A stretch of 64,000 nucleotides of DNA from Paragonimus westermani (taxonomy: Eukaryota > Platyhelminthes > Trematoda > Plagiorchiida > Troglotrematidae), in assembly GCA_008508345.1 (NCBI GenBank), contig QNGE01000935.1, forward strand, positions 88,704 to 152,703, read 5' to 3'. The translations under genes were made by a program, and so were the position numbers. This document shows, in pieces, positions 33,172 through 46,436 of the stretch. The notes beneath the pieces are model-generated. The model was given only the letters and a program-made list of their open reading frames with translations, had not been told where the DNA came from and made no database searches. Position 1 is the first letter of the stretch, and every line of letters starts with the position of its first letter.

Positions 33172-36100
33172 TAAACCAAATCACCGACTACTCATCAGAA
33201 TTGTAAATGTAGTAGAACTGATGGTGAGTAGAATGTAATACATCCGCTCGAACGGCAAATACCGAGTTCTTCTTAAAATGTGAAAGAACAGGATGCAACG
33301 AATAGATTATGTTCGGCCGTCTACTTTTTGGTCATGACTAAACATCTCAGTCAAGTTGGCCAGACATAGAATGAGAAAACTGAAAAGTATTGAGTGGTCT
33401 CACTGTTTACTCTCGGCATGTATCATTTCCGGACAAATTTATTTGACGGAACTGAAACACGCGAAAGGTGACGGGTTTCGTTTCAACAGATGGTCCGTAC
33501 CCGCCTTAATTCTGTTTACGTAAAACCGTCTATCATTTCCGGTCGAGATCGACGGAGCGGAATGCGTAGCTTCTTAAGTCAAACAGTTTGGGGATATGTT
33601 AATATATGGATGGGTAACAATCTCATGCATGGCTACTTCACTTTATCCCCAACAGTTTCCACCATAAATACGATGAAAATAAATCATTCTATAGTGTCAA
33701 AGTCAGTTAGGCAAAACGAGGTCATTTTTCGGATGAGAGTGTGTTCTGATATCTCTCTGTGCGGCAAGCAACGAAAACAAACCACACGAAAGTCTACTGG
33801 TAGAACTTCAAGTGTACAATCAGTTAGTTACAAACGGTACAGAGTGGAAACCTCCATGACGCCCGCCAACATGGCCCACCGTCGACAGCAACAGACGGTT
33901 CATCAGCTCAGTAGGTCATTCATGGAGTCACTGCCCGGCTGACTGGGTTGCTGTCGATACGTACACTGATTTCACATAGATACCTACTTTTCGGTGTCTG
34001 TCGTATCCTTCTGAAAAACGTTCTGTACGTGCTCCTACGCCATAGTTAACGGAGTATGGTAGAGTGTTTCCCTCTACAAACGTCACCTATCGGGTGTTAC
34101 AAACATGCTCCTTGTGGTGGTAGGTACTGACACACGTAATACTTACGCCGCAGTCGTAACCAGTCTAACGGAATGGTCGCGAAAGTTTGTGAACCCCTTC
34201 TGAATAACACAGGTGACTGGTAGCCACAGCTTCCAGGTTTATGATTACACGAGAGGTCCAAAACGTTTGCTGAACGAGGAACTGAAATCATAACCTGTGC
34301 CTAAAATTAAGGAGTCAGTCTTGATAGGAATGTTGAGTGAGAATTCCTCTTACTCGCAAGGGAAAACTGATCTGGTATCGTCTGTTTCGCTCATTTTTTC
34401 ATGGAACCTCTCAACTCGCTTTGAGACGCGGTTACTTTTACGAGCACTTCTGGTTTGTGATGCGAAGTAGAGAGGCGTTTTCATCTCTACAGTGTTGCAC
34501 GTGTTATCTCAATTATCCCCGTTGATTCTAAGCGTTGTTACTTATCTCCCGCGAGATTGAGAATTTGGAACGTTCTGCTTGCTAATGGTTCATTGCTTAG
34601 CGTGGCTATTAAATTCCACCGAATTTCCTAGTTTAACATCTAGCTGCTTTTTTGTAAGTTGGTTTCTTTGGATAATCGGAGATTTTGACCTATGCGAATT
34701 GTGCACGACGCGCGTTTGGTTTCTGCATTCACAGTTCAAAATGACCGGGTGACTGAAATCCGAAAGAAGTATTAGTTCGAGTTTTTTTGCCTGCGCACTA
34801 GCACATATTGTCGTCGGGGCTTGCAGTGAAACTCTGACCGTCGTGTGTGGAGAGCCGATTGTTCCAGTTGCCTAGCGTTATGTATAGAACCTGATCGGTT
34901 CACATGGACGTTTGGCCACAATCTCGTGGGCAAGTAACCTTCCTCTCTCTTTAGCAAGAGACGAGCTCCGGTGACGGTGAATTTGGGTATCTCGTTCTTT
35001 TGTGGTCGGTTAGACGAATTGTTCTCCCTAATTGTAAGGAATGCCATGAACTATGAATGATGTTTAATTCCCACTCTATTTCCGTCTCGTTGATTATCTG
35101 GTCCTAACTGTCGTCATTCTTCCTGAGTGGTGATACTTTTGCAAATGGGGCCGGGACATCCTGATTTTTGGTTCCAAGTTAATCAACTTTTGCTCATGTC
35201 GTCCGGTGAAAGTAGCCAATGTTTTGATAGCCGTCTGTTTGTTCATCTGGTGGATTTACCGTATATCTGTAGTAGCGTTCCCACGACTGCTCTTCAGCCA
35301 GAATCACCAATATATGAATTCCTCCTTGTCTAATGCAGCAAGAGATCAAAGCATTCTGGCGAGAATATACTGGACACAGCCGGCCCAGTCGGTTACATTC
35401 CACTCTAATAGGTATTGATTAGTGGGAACACAATGGAAGATAACATATTCTGCCAGTGGAATTAAGGTGGCCATGGGTTGGAAAGCAGATATTTAGACAG
35501 TAAGAGGGAAAGTACATACGTGGCCGCGTTGTGAAGGAATCTACGCTGGAAAGTGGTGGTTTGTGTTTTACGCACCGAGAAAACATGCCAACTATGTGGT
35601 CGATTAGTTGGAAATGCGTACTTAATCGCGGTGGGATAAAAGCGGTGTGACTGTTCACCGAAGTTTGTTAACATTCACGCGTTATTTCTCGTTCCCGCTA
35701 ATTTTTTAATCAGGAAGTGATTTGAACCTTAAACGTCCGTAATCCAGTGGTTCGTTTTCCAAAGTGACAATGCCTTTCGCTTGGGTTGATTGCTTTAAGG
35801 CGTAGACGAGCGCATCCCTACCGGTCTAGGCTCAAGTTTGTGACAACTGCCTACTTGTTGTTGAAGCATTTGACGGTGGTTTGCATCCAGAACCTTGGCT
35901 ATTTTAAGTAGTGAATAAAGAATCATTGCAGGTTTACCATCTTTTGTTTGAGTTGAGCTGTTGGATATGAGGGCTTAATATTTGGTGTGATTTTCTCGTT
36001 ACTTGTGGTTTGTGAGTAGTCAATTATGTGAACGGCTGTTTTCGGTAATTCTCATCGGGTCTACGATTTCACAGGGTTCGAGTTTTATATATGAAAAATT

Positions 36101-39100
36101 GGAGCAAGTTAAATTCAATTAAAATCATAGACGTGGGGCGGGTCCTAGTCTACTGGAGAGGGTTTGGAGTGTTGGTGAATGGGTGGCACTGTCTTGTACC
36201 TATCGTGAGACATGCATTCTTCTATGTCAGGTGGTTCACGCTTGACTGGGTTTCAGGTGTCTGTGGCATAGTTTGTCAAGAGAGAGGATTTGCACAATTT
36301 GTTTTGGGCACACAGATAGTGGTTTTAGAATCAAATGATACAGTTTGTAAGTAGACACAAGTAATCAAACTAATTTGACAAATCTAGCACCCGAATTTCA
36401 CTGCGGTTGAAAGTCGTAGGGCTGCCTGCTTTTTGCCGGTGAATTCATGCGGTTGCAAGTGAACAGCATTCTTTTTTATTATTGCATTTACATGAATTAA
36501 TGCCTCCTCTCAGTGAACTATCGCCGTTTAATTTCTTGTCGTGTTTCCCAGGGAGGCTACGCGGCTTCGTGTGTTACCACTCTCCACATTAGCTAAGGCT
36601 ACAATGAACCGAAGTAGCTGGTTGAATCGCTACCACACACTCACTCCCAGTGAATGCTCCACGTGTAATATCCCCCTTGGACAGATTCACACGATCGGTC
36701 TTTTCACCTCAAGCGAGAAGTTTTATCCATTCAGTCAACAGTTCCAAAAATGTCACCCATCTCTCAGGATTACTCTACTGGGTAACGCTATAATCATGAC
36801 ACGTCCACTAATTTCATCAAATCTCAACCACTGAAAAGAGGGCTTTAAGTTATGTTGTCTTCTTTGCAAGGGTTTGGTTCAGCTTCCGGGGCGTCCGCAA
36901 CAGGTCACAGCTAAAGTGACTAAACCCACGCATAACAACTCTTCCAAGGGCTTCATTGTATCTGCAAAACTGTAGCGATGAGTGGGTTGTTATGAACGAA
37001 CTTTTGACTGCTAAAGCCCTCGGACTCACAACAACAAAGTTCAAGAAACAAATTTATTCTTTCTGTCTGAAACTGAACCACAGCGATGTACATACAGTTT
37101 AGAAATGACCTTGGAGAAGGTGAGAGAATGTCGAGTACTGTCTGGGAACGTTCCGAGCCATCTGTTCGATTGACTGATGCTCACCCAGTGTATCTGGACA
37201 AATAACGTCGGTCGGAAGCATTATGTTCCTAATCTGATTTCAGATTCGAAATCTACAGTGGTGATTTGCTTGTCCTAACGTTCCTTGGTAGGTGGCCAGC
37301 AATCCTTTTCTCGAGGAACCTAACGATTGCTGTGGGATGGGTTTTTGACAAGAAGCACTTTTTGGAAATGACTCAGGCACAAGTGTAGCAAGTATTCGTT
37401 ACAGGATTGTACAGCCATCCAAGGTAATGCCTTCAGATTGATGCACCGGTCATGAAAATGTTAGGTGTTTTGGGATATGCATCGCTGTGTGGTCACCGTT
37501 ACAGTTTTCACAGGATCAAGTCATGTGGTGGTGGATTATCAAACCGGAGGTGCGAGTATTCTATCTTTCGACAGTGTACCTCAGCGCGATAGTGGGATAC
37601 TTCAAAACGCCTACAGCAAGTGGATTCTGTATAACACGGGTGACCGGATGAGCCATCGCCCAACGAGGTCGGACTAACGGATGAGGAATGGTAGACGAAA
37701 AACGCCCTGACAGAAGGCGTCGGCTACACACGAACCGGGCAGAAGTGCACACGATGTGTCACCGAAAATTCCGGTTCATAAACGGGATTGTGCGCGTGGC
37801 ATGGCAACCAGTGAGTTGAACAATAAAAATTATGCTTTGTTGAACGCCTCTTCGCTACAATGTGACAGTGTAACACTAACGTTTGCTCTGTCCACATTTT
37901 GCCACGACAGATGTGGTGACTGTCTTGAAAAAGAAGTATTTGGCCTTCCAACTGGTGAAATTACGAGGAGACTCCATAGGCATCGAGATACTGTCACTCC
38001 CCATTTAAAAAGAACAAATGACTTGGTATACTAGGAATTAATGAGACGTTGAGTAATCCTATCGAGACGAAATTGACCGCGGACATTGTGTCCAGCTGCC
38101 GGCACAACCTCAAGGGCCCAAGTGTGCATTTCAACTCTGTGCCCTCGCACGACTTGTGCAAAAATCACTGAACAAAACTCCACGGTCGCAGTACAAGAAG
38201 CTGAACAATACCACTTCGTTGAATCAGGAGCAGATACACCGTCACTATGGGGTTAGTCTTTTTTCTTGGACTCACCTGTGACATTCTGTTTGATTAGATG
38301 TTGTCAGAAAAGTAATTTTGATGGTGCTGATGTTTGCATGCACTTCTGATATGATCTTCGAGAGTGGGAGGTGTAATTCAGCCGAAGCTCGCCGGTCGTT
38401 TCAAGGCTATTGGCTGTCTTTGGTATAACTGACCGTACTCGATGTTAACCGATGCTCCTATCCTAATTTCCGGACGCTCGTGCGGCTAATTTTCATACTT
38501 TTGTGAAGCTTATTCTCAATAAAGCCTCTTTTTACATCGTTCTAATAAAATCTGTTTACCTGTTAGGTGAGATGATTGCTGTCGATTTTTTCTACCACAG
38601 AGAGTGTTCCTAAAATATACTGCAATATTGTCTCAAAGTATACAGTTTCAGGGATCCAACAACACCTGCAATGTAGTAATCTAACAAATTGTCAGATCAG
38701 ATGTTCCCCATAGTTTACATATGCACTGCGCAACTAACCGTCGATGCTTCGTTCAGCTCTTTAGGCGGTTCCTCTCACTATGCTGTTTTATGGCAAACGT
38801 ATAATTTCGTTCATTGATCAGACTTCTTTGATCCACGACACGACAGTTTGACCCTGAGTTAACACCGATACTCGTCCACCTGTAGTGCTCCCAATCTGCA
38901 GTTACTTCAGCAACTTCCCCGTGATAACTAGAGAAACAGTTGTTATGACATATTTGTTTCGTGCTTTTTATGGTTTGGCGGAAACCGATAACACTAGTTT
39001 ATGCCACGAAACGATGGAGATTTTACACCCTAGCGTTGAGAATATGATGTAGTCAGCCTTGATCCACTCTTCGTCGTCCACTTTTTCTGAGCAGTCTATT

Positions 39101-42100
39101 CACTTGGTCCGCACAAATGCATGGGTCATTTGCTGCTCGCCTTCTGCCCTACCGATTCATCACTTGATGTGTATCAGACCCACTGAGTATCGTCCTCTCG
39201 GCAACACTAGTTATAGCGCAGCTGTGACATGAACAATTGACGAATTGTTACTCGCGCGAGTACACACCCAAGAAATAGACATTTGAACAAACATACAGAA
39301 ACAGCCAAGCTGTATTGCAAATGATCGATGATTTAGTATTCCGATTACTTCATACTATGTACACGGATGGACTATCGCGGAGGCTAGTATAACGAGACGA
39401 AGCCATACGCCGAATCGTACTTTTGGCTTCTGTATGTTCTGTGTTAATCTGTGACATTGAAATGACGATCTTGACAAATTTATTGCACTTACGTTCACTC
39501 TGCAAAACGTTCAATGCCATACGGAGTGTGCGAATTCCACTACCTTGTTGGGCGAATGTGGAACATTCGTTGGCTGGCAGCTTGAACTTGAGTTCTATAG
39601 GCCCACTCCGTCTATTCTCCACAGATCGATCTTTTCCGTCCGCTTTGTTCCGTCAAATGGTGTGTCGTGATCAACTTTTACTTTCTTATTACGAGGTCAG
39701 TCGACACAAAAGAAATCAGTGGTCCACCTTCAACCACGAAATGTGTTTTTGAGACATCAATCTCTAAGTGTATAAAGGTGTATAATCCTGCTCAATCATC
39801 GTCATATAAATAAATATAAATATCGCACAATCGTAAGGAAAAAAGCAAACTCTGTACTGAAGGAGAAAAACATAGAGGGCGGAGGGAATGTTACTAAAAA
39901 TGGCTAAGTCTGTATTTAAGAATTCAACGTCAAGGTGTCTATATCTTACAAATAGAAAACCGTGCAGTAAGTGAAAGTAAGAAGTCATCAACAAGGCAGC
40001 TTCCCTACAGCTTTCAGCGTCCTGGCAAAAACCGGGTCCGATTGGTACCACGCCAAACGAGCCCGAAAAGCGTGACAACTAGTCCCGAATCATTGTCAAT
40101 AATGAGTTACCTAGCGCCTCCAAGTTGCCGCCCAAAACTTGCGAACATGAATTGGGCTAGGCGGATGTCAGCTGATGACATGGTGTCGAGATCCATAAGG
40201 CGGCTGCTTAGCGAAGATTAAAATTCCCAGGGTTCATCCTCATTAGCAATCCAAATATTTGCGCTGAACCAACAACAACACGAGTCAAATTAACATCAAT
40301 CAGAGTGCATTTTGTGCTGATTCGAATTCTGTCTGGGAATCCGGTATTTATATAGTATGCCTAGTTGATAAAGTCATGGAAAATTGATCACAATTCCATG
40401 TTTAAAAGTTCATAAATACAAAACAGACTTCTCTGTCTGTTATATGATCTGGTAGAAAATGAAAGACTGGGATAGAACAGTTAGTGTGTGCTTATAAAGT
40501 GCTCATTATTAGAACATACTGCAAAATACAGGGGTTTTCACTCTCCTCAAACACAGAAATGACGAACTTTTGTATTTACGTTCCGGACCCTGATTTTTGT
40601 CAGTTGTAAAAAGCTTGGCAATGCGGAAATGGTCGTATATCTGCAGGAGACGCGTATCTACGGAGTTAGTGGCTATGGTCTAAGAGCACAGCGTCAAGTG
40701 TCTAATCATTAAGTAGTCAAAGGTGACGAGCAAATCTATGTACGAAAAGTGAATCCTCTTAACCTTAACAGTGATCATTCTCGGGCACACCATTTATCAG
40801 TGAGCTGAACCGTACGAGAACAAAAATTTTCATTGAGAAGACGAACGCAGTCAGTTCGATTCAGTTCACACTATCATCATAGAGAAAGGTTCTGCGGAGT
40901 TAAAACAAGTGATACTGGAACGGTCCCATTGTGTGCTGCCAAACGGCGTTACACATGTGTTTGAATGTACCAACTCTTGTTTGGGAATGTGTCGCAAATC
41001 GACGTCCATCTGATCACAACCTACAAAGCCCGTTTATCCGACTTAATTAGGGTAAATATATTACATGGTATGTCATCGGATATCTAACACAGAGAGCTAT
41101 GTGACGATCAAGTTACCGTTTAAATGGGCTCACTGTTGCAAAGACACCGATTTCTTCAGGATGCATAACTCTTGCCTATCGCTCTTCACATCGGAGTACT
41201 GGTGCATCTCTACATTTCTTTGGCTTTCATCCCCATTACCTAACAAAGTGTCACAGTGCAATCACCTACAGCTGCAAAGTAACTGTATTTCTATCGAACG
41301 TTTACACAGGCAATCAACTGTCAAATGCATGGAGTGGATTTGAGTCGAAATGTGGTTTACATACATTTGTACAGTATTTTGTCAAATTTGTTCAGTCTAT
41401 GCCACTTACATTACCGCCTACTAATCATAACCTTTCTAGCTACAAACACTCATCTTGCCCTGGCCGCGTGACGCGGCATTCAGATAATTGTACCATATAT
41501 CCGGTTGTTTATCAAAATCTGTTACCAGGCAGGACATTATCGTAGAGTTCCTAGGCACCGCCTAAATTGTGGATCTTCCCCTAAGTGTCAACCATCTTTG
41601 TTCGTTTGGCCCAAGCTTGTCATCATCTCGGTGATGAGTAATTCACTGTTCATCGGAAACTCAGCCATTTACTGTTAGACTGAGCGTTCTCCACTGACCT
41701 TGGCTCACACGCATATGTATGAGGCCAACAAACCATATTGTGCGCAGCCTATTTTCGTGTAACCTGATGGCGCAGTACTTCTTGGAATGTTGCTTTTCAT
41801 GTCGATCCATTCACTTAACATTACGCACTTGATCGTCGGACTTTCGATAAAATGATAAGTTCAGATTTCGTCCGTCTCCGAAAGGGTGTAAATAATCCCC
41901 GCATTATAGGGCTGATGTGACATATTCGATTGTCACTGAATTTCGGTAACCTGCTGTACTCATTACAGTTGGAATAGACAAGAAAGCTGAAAGCGGAAAC
42001 TTTGGTAAAAACTTTCTGATTAATTCTGAAAATCGAACCTAGTCCAATTTGTTTATTTCGCCTTTGGTTGCTGCTGTCATTCGGTAAGCCTGTTTACTCT

Positions 42101-43830
42101 GGTAGTCTAAGTCCTTCTGATTGTATTTCTGTTGTCCAACGAATTCTGACCGAGTTGATATTGTGAAGCGTAAATTGATCGAAACGCTTTCCGTCCACCA
42201 TAGTTCGCAGAATTCCCACACCTATAATAACACAATCTTGAAAGTCAAAAATCAGAAACCAGATACTGTGGTGCATTGTTTCGTGTAGTGAATTGCTTAC
42301 CACACAACAGAACAGACTTCAAAGATATCGGCTGAGGCGCCAGGGTACGAACATGCGAAAGCCTGTTGCACACCCTTACGCCAGACGTGTTGGCAACCGT
42401 ATGTTAACGGAATAGTTGCTTCACGTTCAATTCAAAACAGTTGTTTGAATAACTGAACAGCAACCTTCTTTGTATGTGGTTAAAACGTTGTTACCTAGAA
42501 GAAATTACTTCTCGATATGTAAATTAGTGAGGGATTATTTCGCAGCGTAGGGCGGTGTAAAAATGCCTACACGGATGTGCTCATTTTGACACTAATGAAC
42601 GTTATTGAACGGACCGTGTTAGGATGACGACCCTACCAGAATGTTTATAATTCTGGGGTTGCGGGGATTATCACATTGTGAACAGTGAATGTACAAACCA
42701 ACAGTGGTGGATTGTCCGAATGATGGCAAACGAATTTTCACCTATCATTTTGAAAGTTGGGAATGAAAAATTATTCTTGTTACTACAGTTTATACATACG
42801 GTGTTTGTGATGAACACTTGTGGTTTAGATGTTTTTCAAATTGTGCACGCAATCTGAAATATGTAATATTCTAAGTTCTAAGTATGTCTGGATGAAAAAC
42901 ATGTTTCGGGAATGGTAGGGGATTTGTTGTATGGTATGCGCTCTTCGGCTGATATGGGTTAAATTTATCTGGGATCGGATAGGAAATGACAGTAAGGAAT
43001 TCAATTGCATAACCAAACTTCATCTTCAACTAACAGCCCACGATGAATAAACACGAAGTGGAAAGCTCATTTATAACATACCACATTCGGCGTTGATCTT
43101 CTTTCCATGCAGCTGACAGAAAACCGATGCTTTCTAAAACGTTGAGCGCGTCTGCAGCGAGTGTAATAACTACTTTAGATAATACCTTTTCATTGTACTT
43201 GTAATTCTCAAAATACTTTTGCTTTGATCAAGCTGTTTACTCCTTATTTCTATTCCGCCTTTACATCACAACACTAGTTAGCTTAACGTGTCATTCCGTA
43301 TACACTCCTTATTCCAGAGTTGATATCAGCACACAGAACTAACGTATTAAGTCTTTACTGTCACTGCTGAAAGTATTTCGCTACTTGGAGTTGGATGGGA
43401 TTAGTTTCAACAACTGGGTGAGCTCGTCCAATGAGAACGTCTCATTTCAGCCTCACTGGCTGCGTCATAGTGGGTTTGTTCTTTTTACAGTTTTTCTTAA
43501 GGTACACGTAAGTGGTTTATTTTTTTCAGTTAATTCGTTTGTTCAAAGAACAACCGTCTATATGTGTATACATTTGCTTCGTTTCTGTTTACGCAGCCGT
43601 CCTAAGTAGTCCTCTCGACTTCATAAATGAAACTTACCCTTAGTACGTTAAATGTCCATTACTCAACCTTATTGTTGTGGTGGTCTGCCCCCGTCTTTGA
43701 AAACGGCCTCTTTTACTTTGGTTCAAGTACTTAGAGGTAACGTTTTTCAATAACGGATGTTCGTCTGGTCAAGCGAAGATGTTAATTAGGTTCCCATAGA
43801 AAATCAGCATAGAGATTCGTGATACTACAA
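33172..43830. other. Gene-poor spacer with unassigned open frames
   Basis: No conserved protein, RNA gene or named repeat was recognised. The longest open stretches are 33490-33942 (150 codons, +), 37465-38034 (one frame with two in-frame stops, +) and a both-strand open area at 39350-39752. None has family motifs, and isolated frames of this size can occur by chance or in old transposons. Confidence 0.45.
33490..33942 (+). other. Unrecognised 150-codon open frame
   Basis: The ATG at 33490 follows tttcaacag, an acceptor-like sequence. The product is basic and Ser/Thr/Arg-rich with no signal peptide, membrane segment or known motif. It lies 1.3 kb beyond RBBP5. No neighbouring exon or donor supports a gene model, so it is kept only as an open frame. 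Confidence 0.2.
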
Positions 43831-43834
43831 TGAA

Positions 43835-43925
43835 CTAACCAACATTGCACAGGCGCAGAGCTTTAAAACTTAATGGGTAGCCGGTTCAAACCCTATGAAG
43901 AGACCCCACTGCACCAAACTCTTCA
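43835..43925 (+). repeat. Possible tRNA-related SINE remnant
   Basis: A good B-box-like GGTTCAAACCC lies at 43883-43893. The upstream A box is poor, so this rests mainly on one motif and on the general resemblance of the preceding 45 bp to a tRNA anticodon/variable region. Confidence 0.3.
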
Positions 43926-44684
43926 CGACCCAAAGTTGGATAATGGTTGCCTCATAAATGCCGACAGTTTACACTTTCAGTGAAGAGCATTTGCCACTTC
44001 CATCGTTTGTTGGGAGGCAGGATTTCCACGGTTTACGCCGTTAATATGGTTTTCAAACGCCTCACCCGACAGGCATTCTTCAACTGAATTCAGGAGCCTG
44101 GAACATACCTCTCAATTTATGACCGATACGAGACATAGAAAATGAAAGCGCTATCACCAACGCTTGTCCACATTTTTAGTGTATCTGCTGGCATTGACAG
44201 TGGTCAGGCAGTCATGGATTCCATGGAAGTCTCCATTTCTCAGCTGGAGCATTTTCATCAATTACAACTCACTCTTGATCTCTAAAACACGATGGGATTT
44301 CGAGTCCGCAGTGGAGATAACCGTCAAGCCCTTAAATGAACACTGGTCCCCGCTAGCCGCCAAATCCCAAGAAATCAGCACACACAGAAAACAAAGAGAA
44401 GAATAATAACGAACGGCTCACGACCTTCGAACAAAAGTGTATTTTTCGATTTAATTTTTAGACAACAAGTGCACGCGTTTAATTATTTTAAGTAACAGGT
44501 GATAAAGCTAACAAAATTGTGTAAGAATGTTGTCCCCAAATAATTTGAAGACTGCGTTGACTATCATGTGAGGTGTATGCTTAGGTGTCATTTCGTTCTC
44601 TCTTTTCGATCAGTTACACAAAACGAAGTGTAAACGTTTGGAAGTGTGAAAGCGTACGAGCAAAATTTTCAAAGCTACCAAACA
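43926..44684. other. Unassigned spacer
   Basis: No recognised element. An 80-codon open frame at 44164-44406 (+) has no known motif. Confidence 0.4.
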
Positions 44685-45115
44685 TTCTTGAGTCACGTGA
44701 TCGAAACTAATGATAATAGGTACATAGGTGGATGTAAATTGGATAGAAATACGAATAGGGAGAATATCCTATCTATGCGAAGTGTTACCAAGGTAGCGAT
44801 AGATTTATTATCATCTGTTTCTGAAGGCATAGCGGTAGTTTCATACGGTTAATAGCATTCACTTCATGAAAATCAAAGCTCGTTTGTTCATTGTCTGAGA
44901 GATTGGGCGGAATGCTTCAATGGGGTCTACTGAATGGTCAGATTCATGTAAACGGTTTGTAATTGCACTCTTTGCAGTTCCACTTTGAGCATTCAGAAGC
45001 CATCTGGTGCGATTCTCCGAGATCTGAGTGTGGAATGCGTTCACTCAATGGTCAATGTACTGCGAACGGCAGATACATGACAATCTATAAATAATGTTTC
45101 ATTTGGTGAGTATGC
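44685..45115 (-). pseudogene. Penelope-like element GIY-YIG endonuclease and 3' tail
   Basis: The minus strand reads IYRLSCICRSQYIDH, stop, then AFHTQISENRTRW and SAITNRLHESDHSVDP, ending ALIFMK. This follows the GIY-YIG endonuclease pattern of Penelope-like elements (Y.L.C.C...YIG.T.R....R..EH, then an H..E..H.(F/V) segment). The YIG glycine is replaced (YID) and an in-frame stop follows. Downstream, LPLCLQKQ-like codons and a 3' tail to about 44685 are shared with the inverted copy at 45360-45585. Confidence 0.72.
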
Positions 45116-45359
45116 TCACTGGATTCTTTCTCGGAGATACCGGGATGCGAGTTTTTCATGACACCTCAATTAATTGAGCTGAAATTTGAGTTCCAGTTAG
45201 TGTTGGCTTCATTCCTCGTCCCATGAAGAATACTACATATGACCAATATGACCTATCCACAATTGATATCCCCAATGATACTATGGGAATAACTGATCCC
45301 AGATCAGATGGGACTGATTGCTAGTCACCTTTGCTTAAGCCGTTGAGTGTTCAATAAAA

Positions 45360-45585
45360 AAGCTAGCTTTAGCTTTTTCCAAAGCGCATGCTATACACCG
45401 CGTGAAACTACCGTTATGCATTCAGAAACAGATGGCTGTGAATCTCTCACTACCTTGATAGTGTGTCATATGGATCGGATGTTTATCTCATTTTTATTTC
45501 TTTGTCCTTATTCTTTGCTCCCACTGTACATCCGCATCTGTATTTATAACCAACATTTTCGATCACATGACTGAAAGATGACTGA
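45360..45585 (+). mobile_element. Penelope-like 3' tail, inverted copy
   Basis: The + strand sequence from gctagctttagctttttcca through aactaccgttatgcattcag and the end ttttcgatcacatgactgaa aligns along its length with the minus-strand sequence 44880-44685. It encodes the same RVKLPLCIQKQ C-terminal codons. The two tails therefore face each other across about 480 bp that includes the endonuclease remnant. The copies differ by more than 20% by eye, so the arrangement is old. Confidence 0.72.
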
Positions 45586-45774
45586 CCACCTCGAAATTTT
45601 GCTTGTAGGCTTCCAAATGTCCAACTAATTTTACTTCATTCCGTGTATCTGATTGAACAGAGCGAACGAAATGATGCCCAAGGATACAGCTTACACGACA
45701 ATTACCGGTTTCTTCAAATACACTACAAAAAAAGAAATGTACAAACCTTACACTACTATGAGCTAGCTCGATTT

Positions 45775-46436
45775 ATCCGTTGACCTGTGTTACTGGCTTC
45801 ACACGATGGATTACAGCTATACCGTTACCCAATTACTGCTCGCAAGCAGTAACCAATACATTGTTGAAAAGTCTGACGACACAATTTTGTTGTCCATCAA
45901 AGTTGACCATAGAGCTTAGATCACACTTTGGTCGACCTTTTGTGGCCTTTCTATATGCTCTAGAATGTAAACATATTCGCACGGTGGCTTAACATTCGTT
46001 AACAAATGGGATAGTTGAACGTTCTCGTCCCTAACTAAAAACCGCTCTAAATGTACGCGTCAATTAGTGATAGGGGGAGACACTTCTATCAGTTGTTTTA
46101 GGTCTCTGAAGCACAGTTAACGAGCCATTGAGGTTGGACTAGTTTTTGGTAGTACCACTTATCGAATTCGTTTCGCCCGCAGCTTCAGCAGTTACAGTTA
46201 TATAGTTTGTTTAACGTACCACACGCGAAGGGTGCGACCTGTGCAGCGTCGAGGTTAATCAACTGTGCTCATGTTATCTTCTTGTATTCATGTTTTTGTG
46301 TGCATGTCAACCACTACAACCTCCATACACAAGTTCTCAACGTGTTTTCACAGACAAGGAGTTTCAGTGTTAGCAGAAACGACGAACGTAGGGTGCTTTC
46401 CGCCAACAGGCTAAAACCAGCAGTTATTGATTAATC
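45775..46436 (+). pseudogene. Ty3/gypsy-like integrase remnant
   Basis: CVTGFTRWITAIPLPN matches the CVDRFTRW..AIPLPD start of the integrase core, ELRSHFGRPF the DRG.QF motif, and after a stop SLTNGIVERSRP the H..(A/S)NGMVER motif, all in one frame with two stops. At 46370-46434 NDERRVLSANRLKPAVID matches the integrase C-terminal SVDRLKPA element. The first two Asp of the D,D,E triad are replaced (T and E) and only the Glu remains. No reverse transcriptase, RNase H or LTR was found next to it. Confidence 0.72.

Noticed and set aside
35725..35830. B-box-like gatttgaacct on the minus strand as tRNA/SINE
   Set aside because: No A box at the expected spacing.
40620..40700. Short VVYLQETRI-like peptide suggesting another non-LTR endonuclease
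   Set aside because: Only one motif; no following endonuclease landmarks in any frame.
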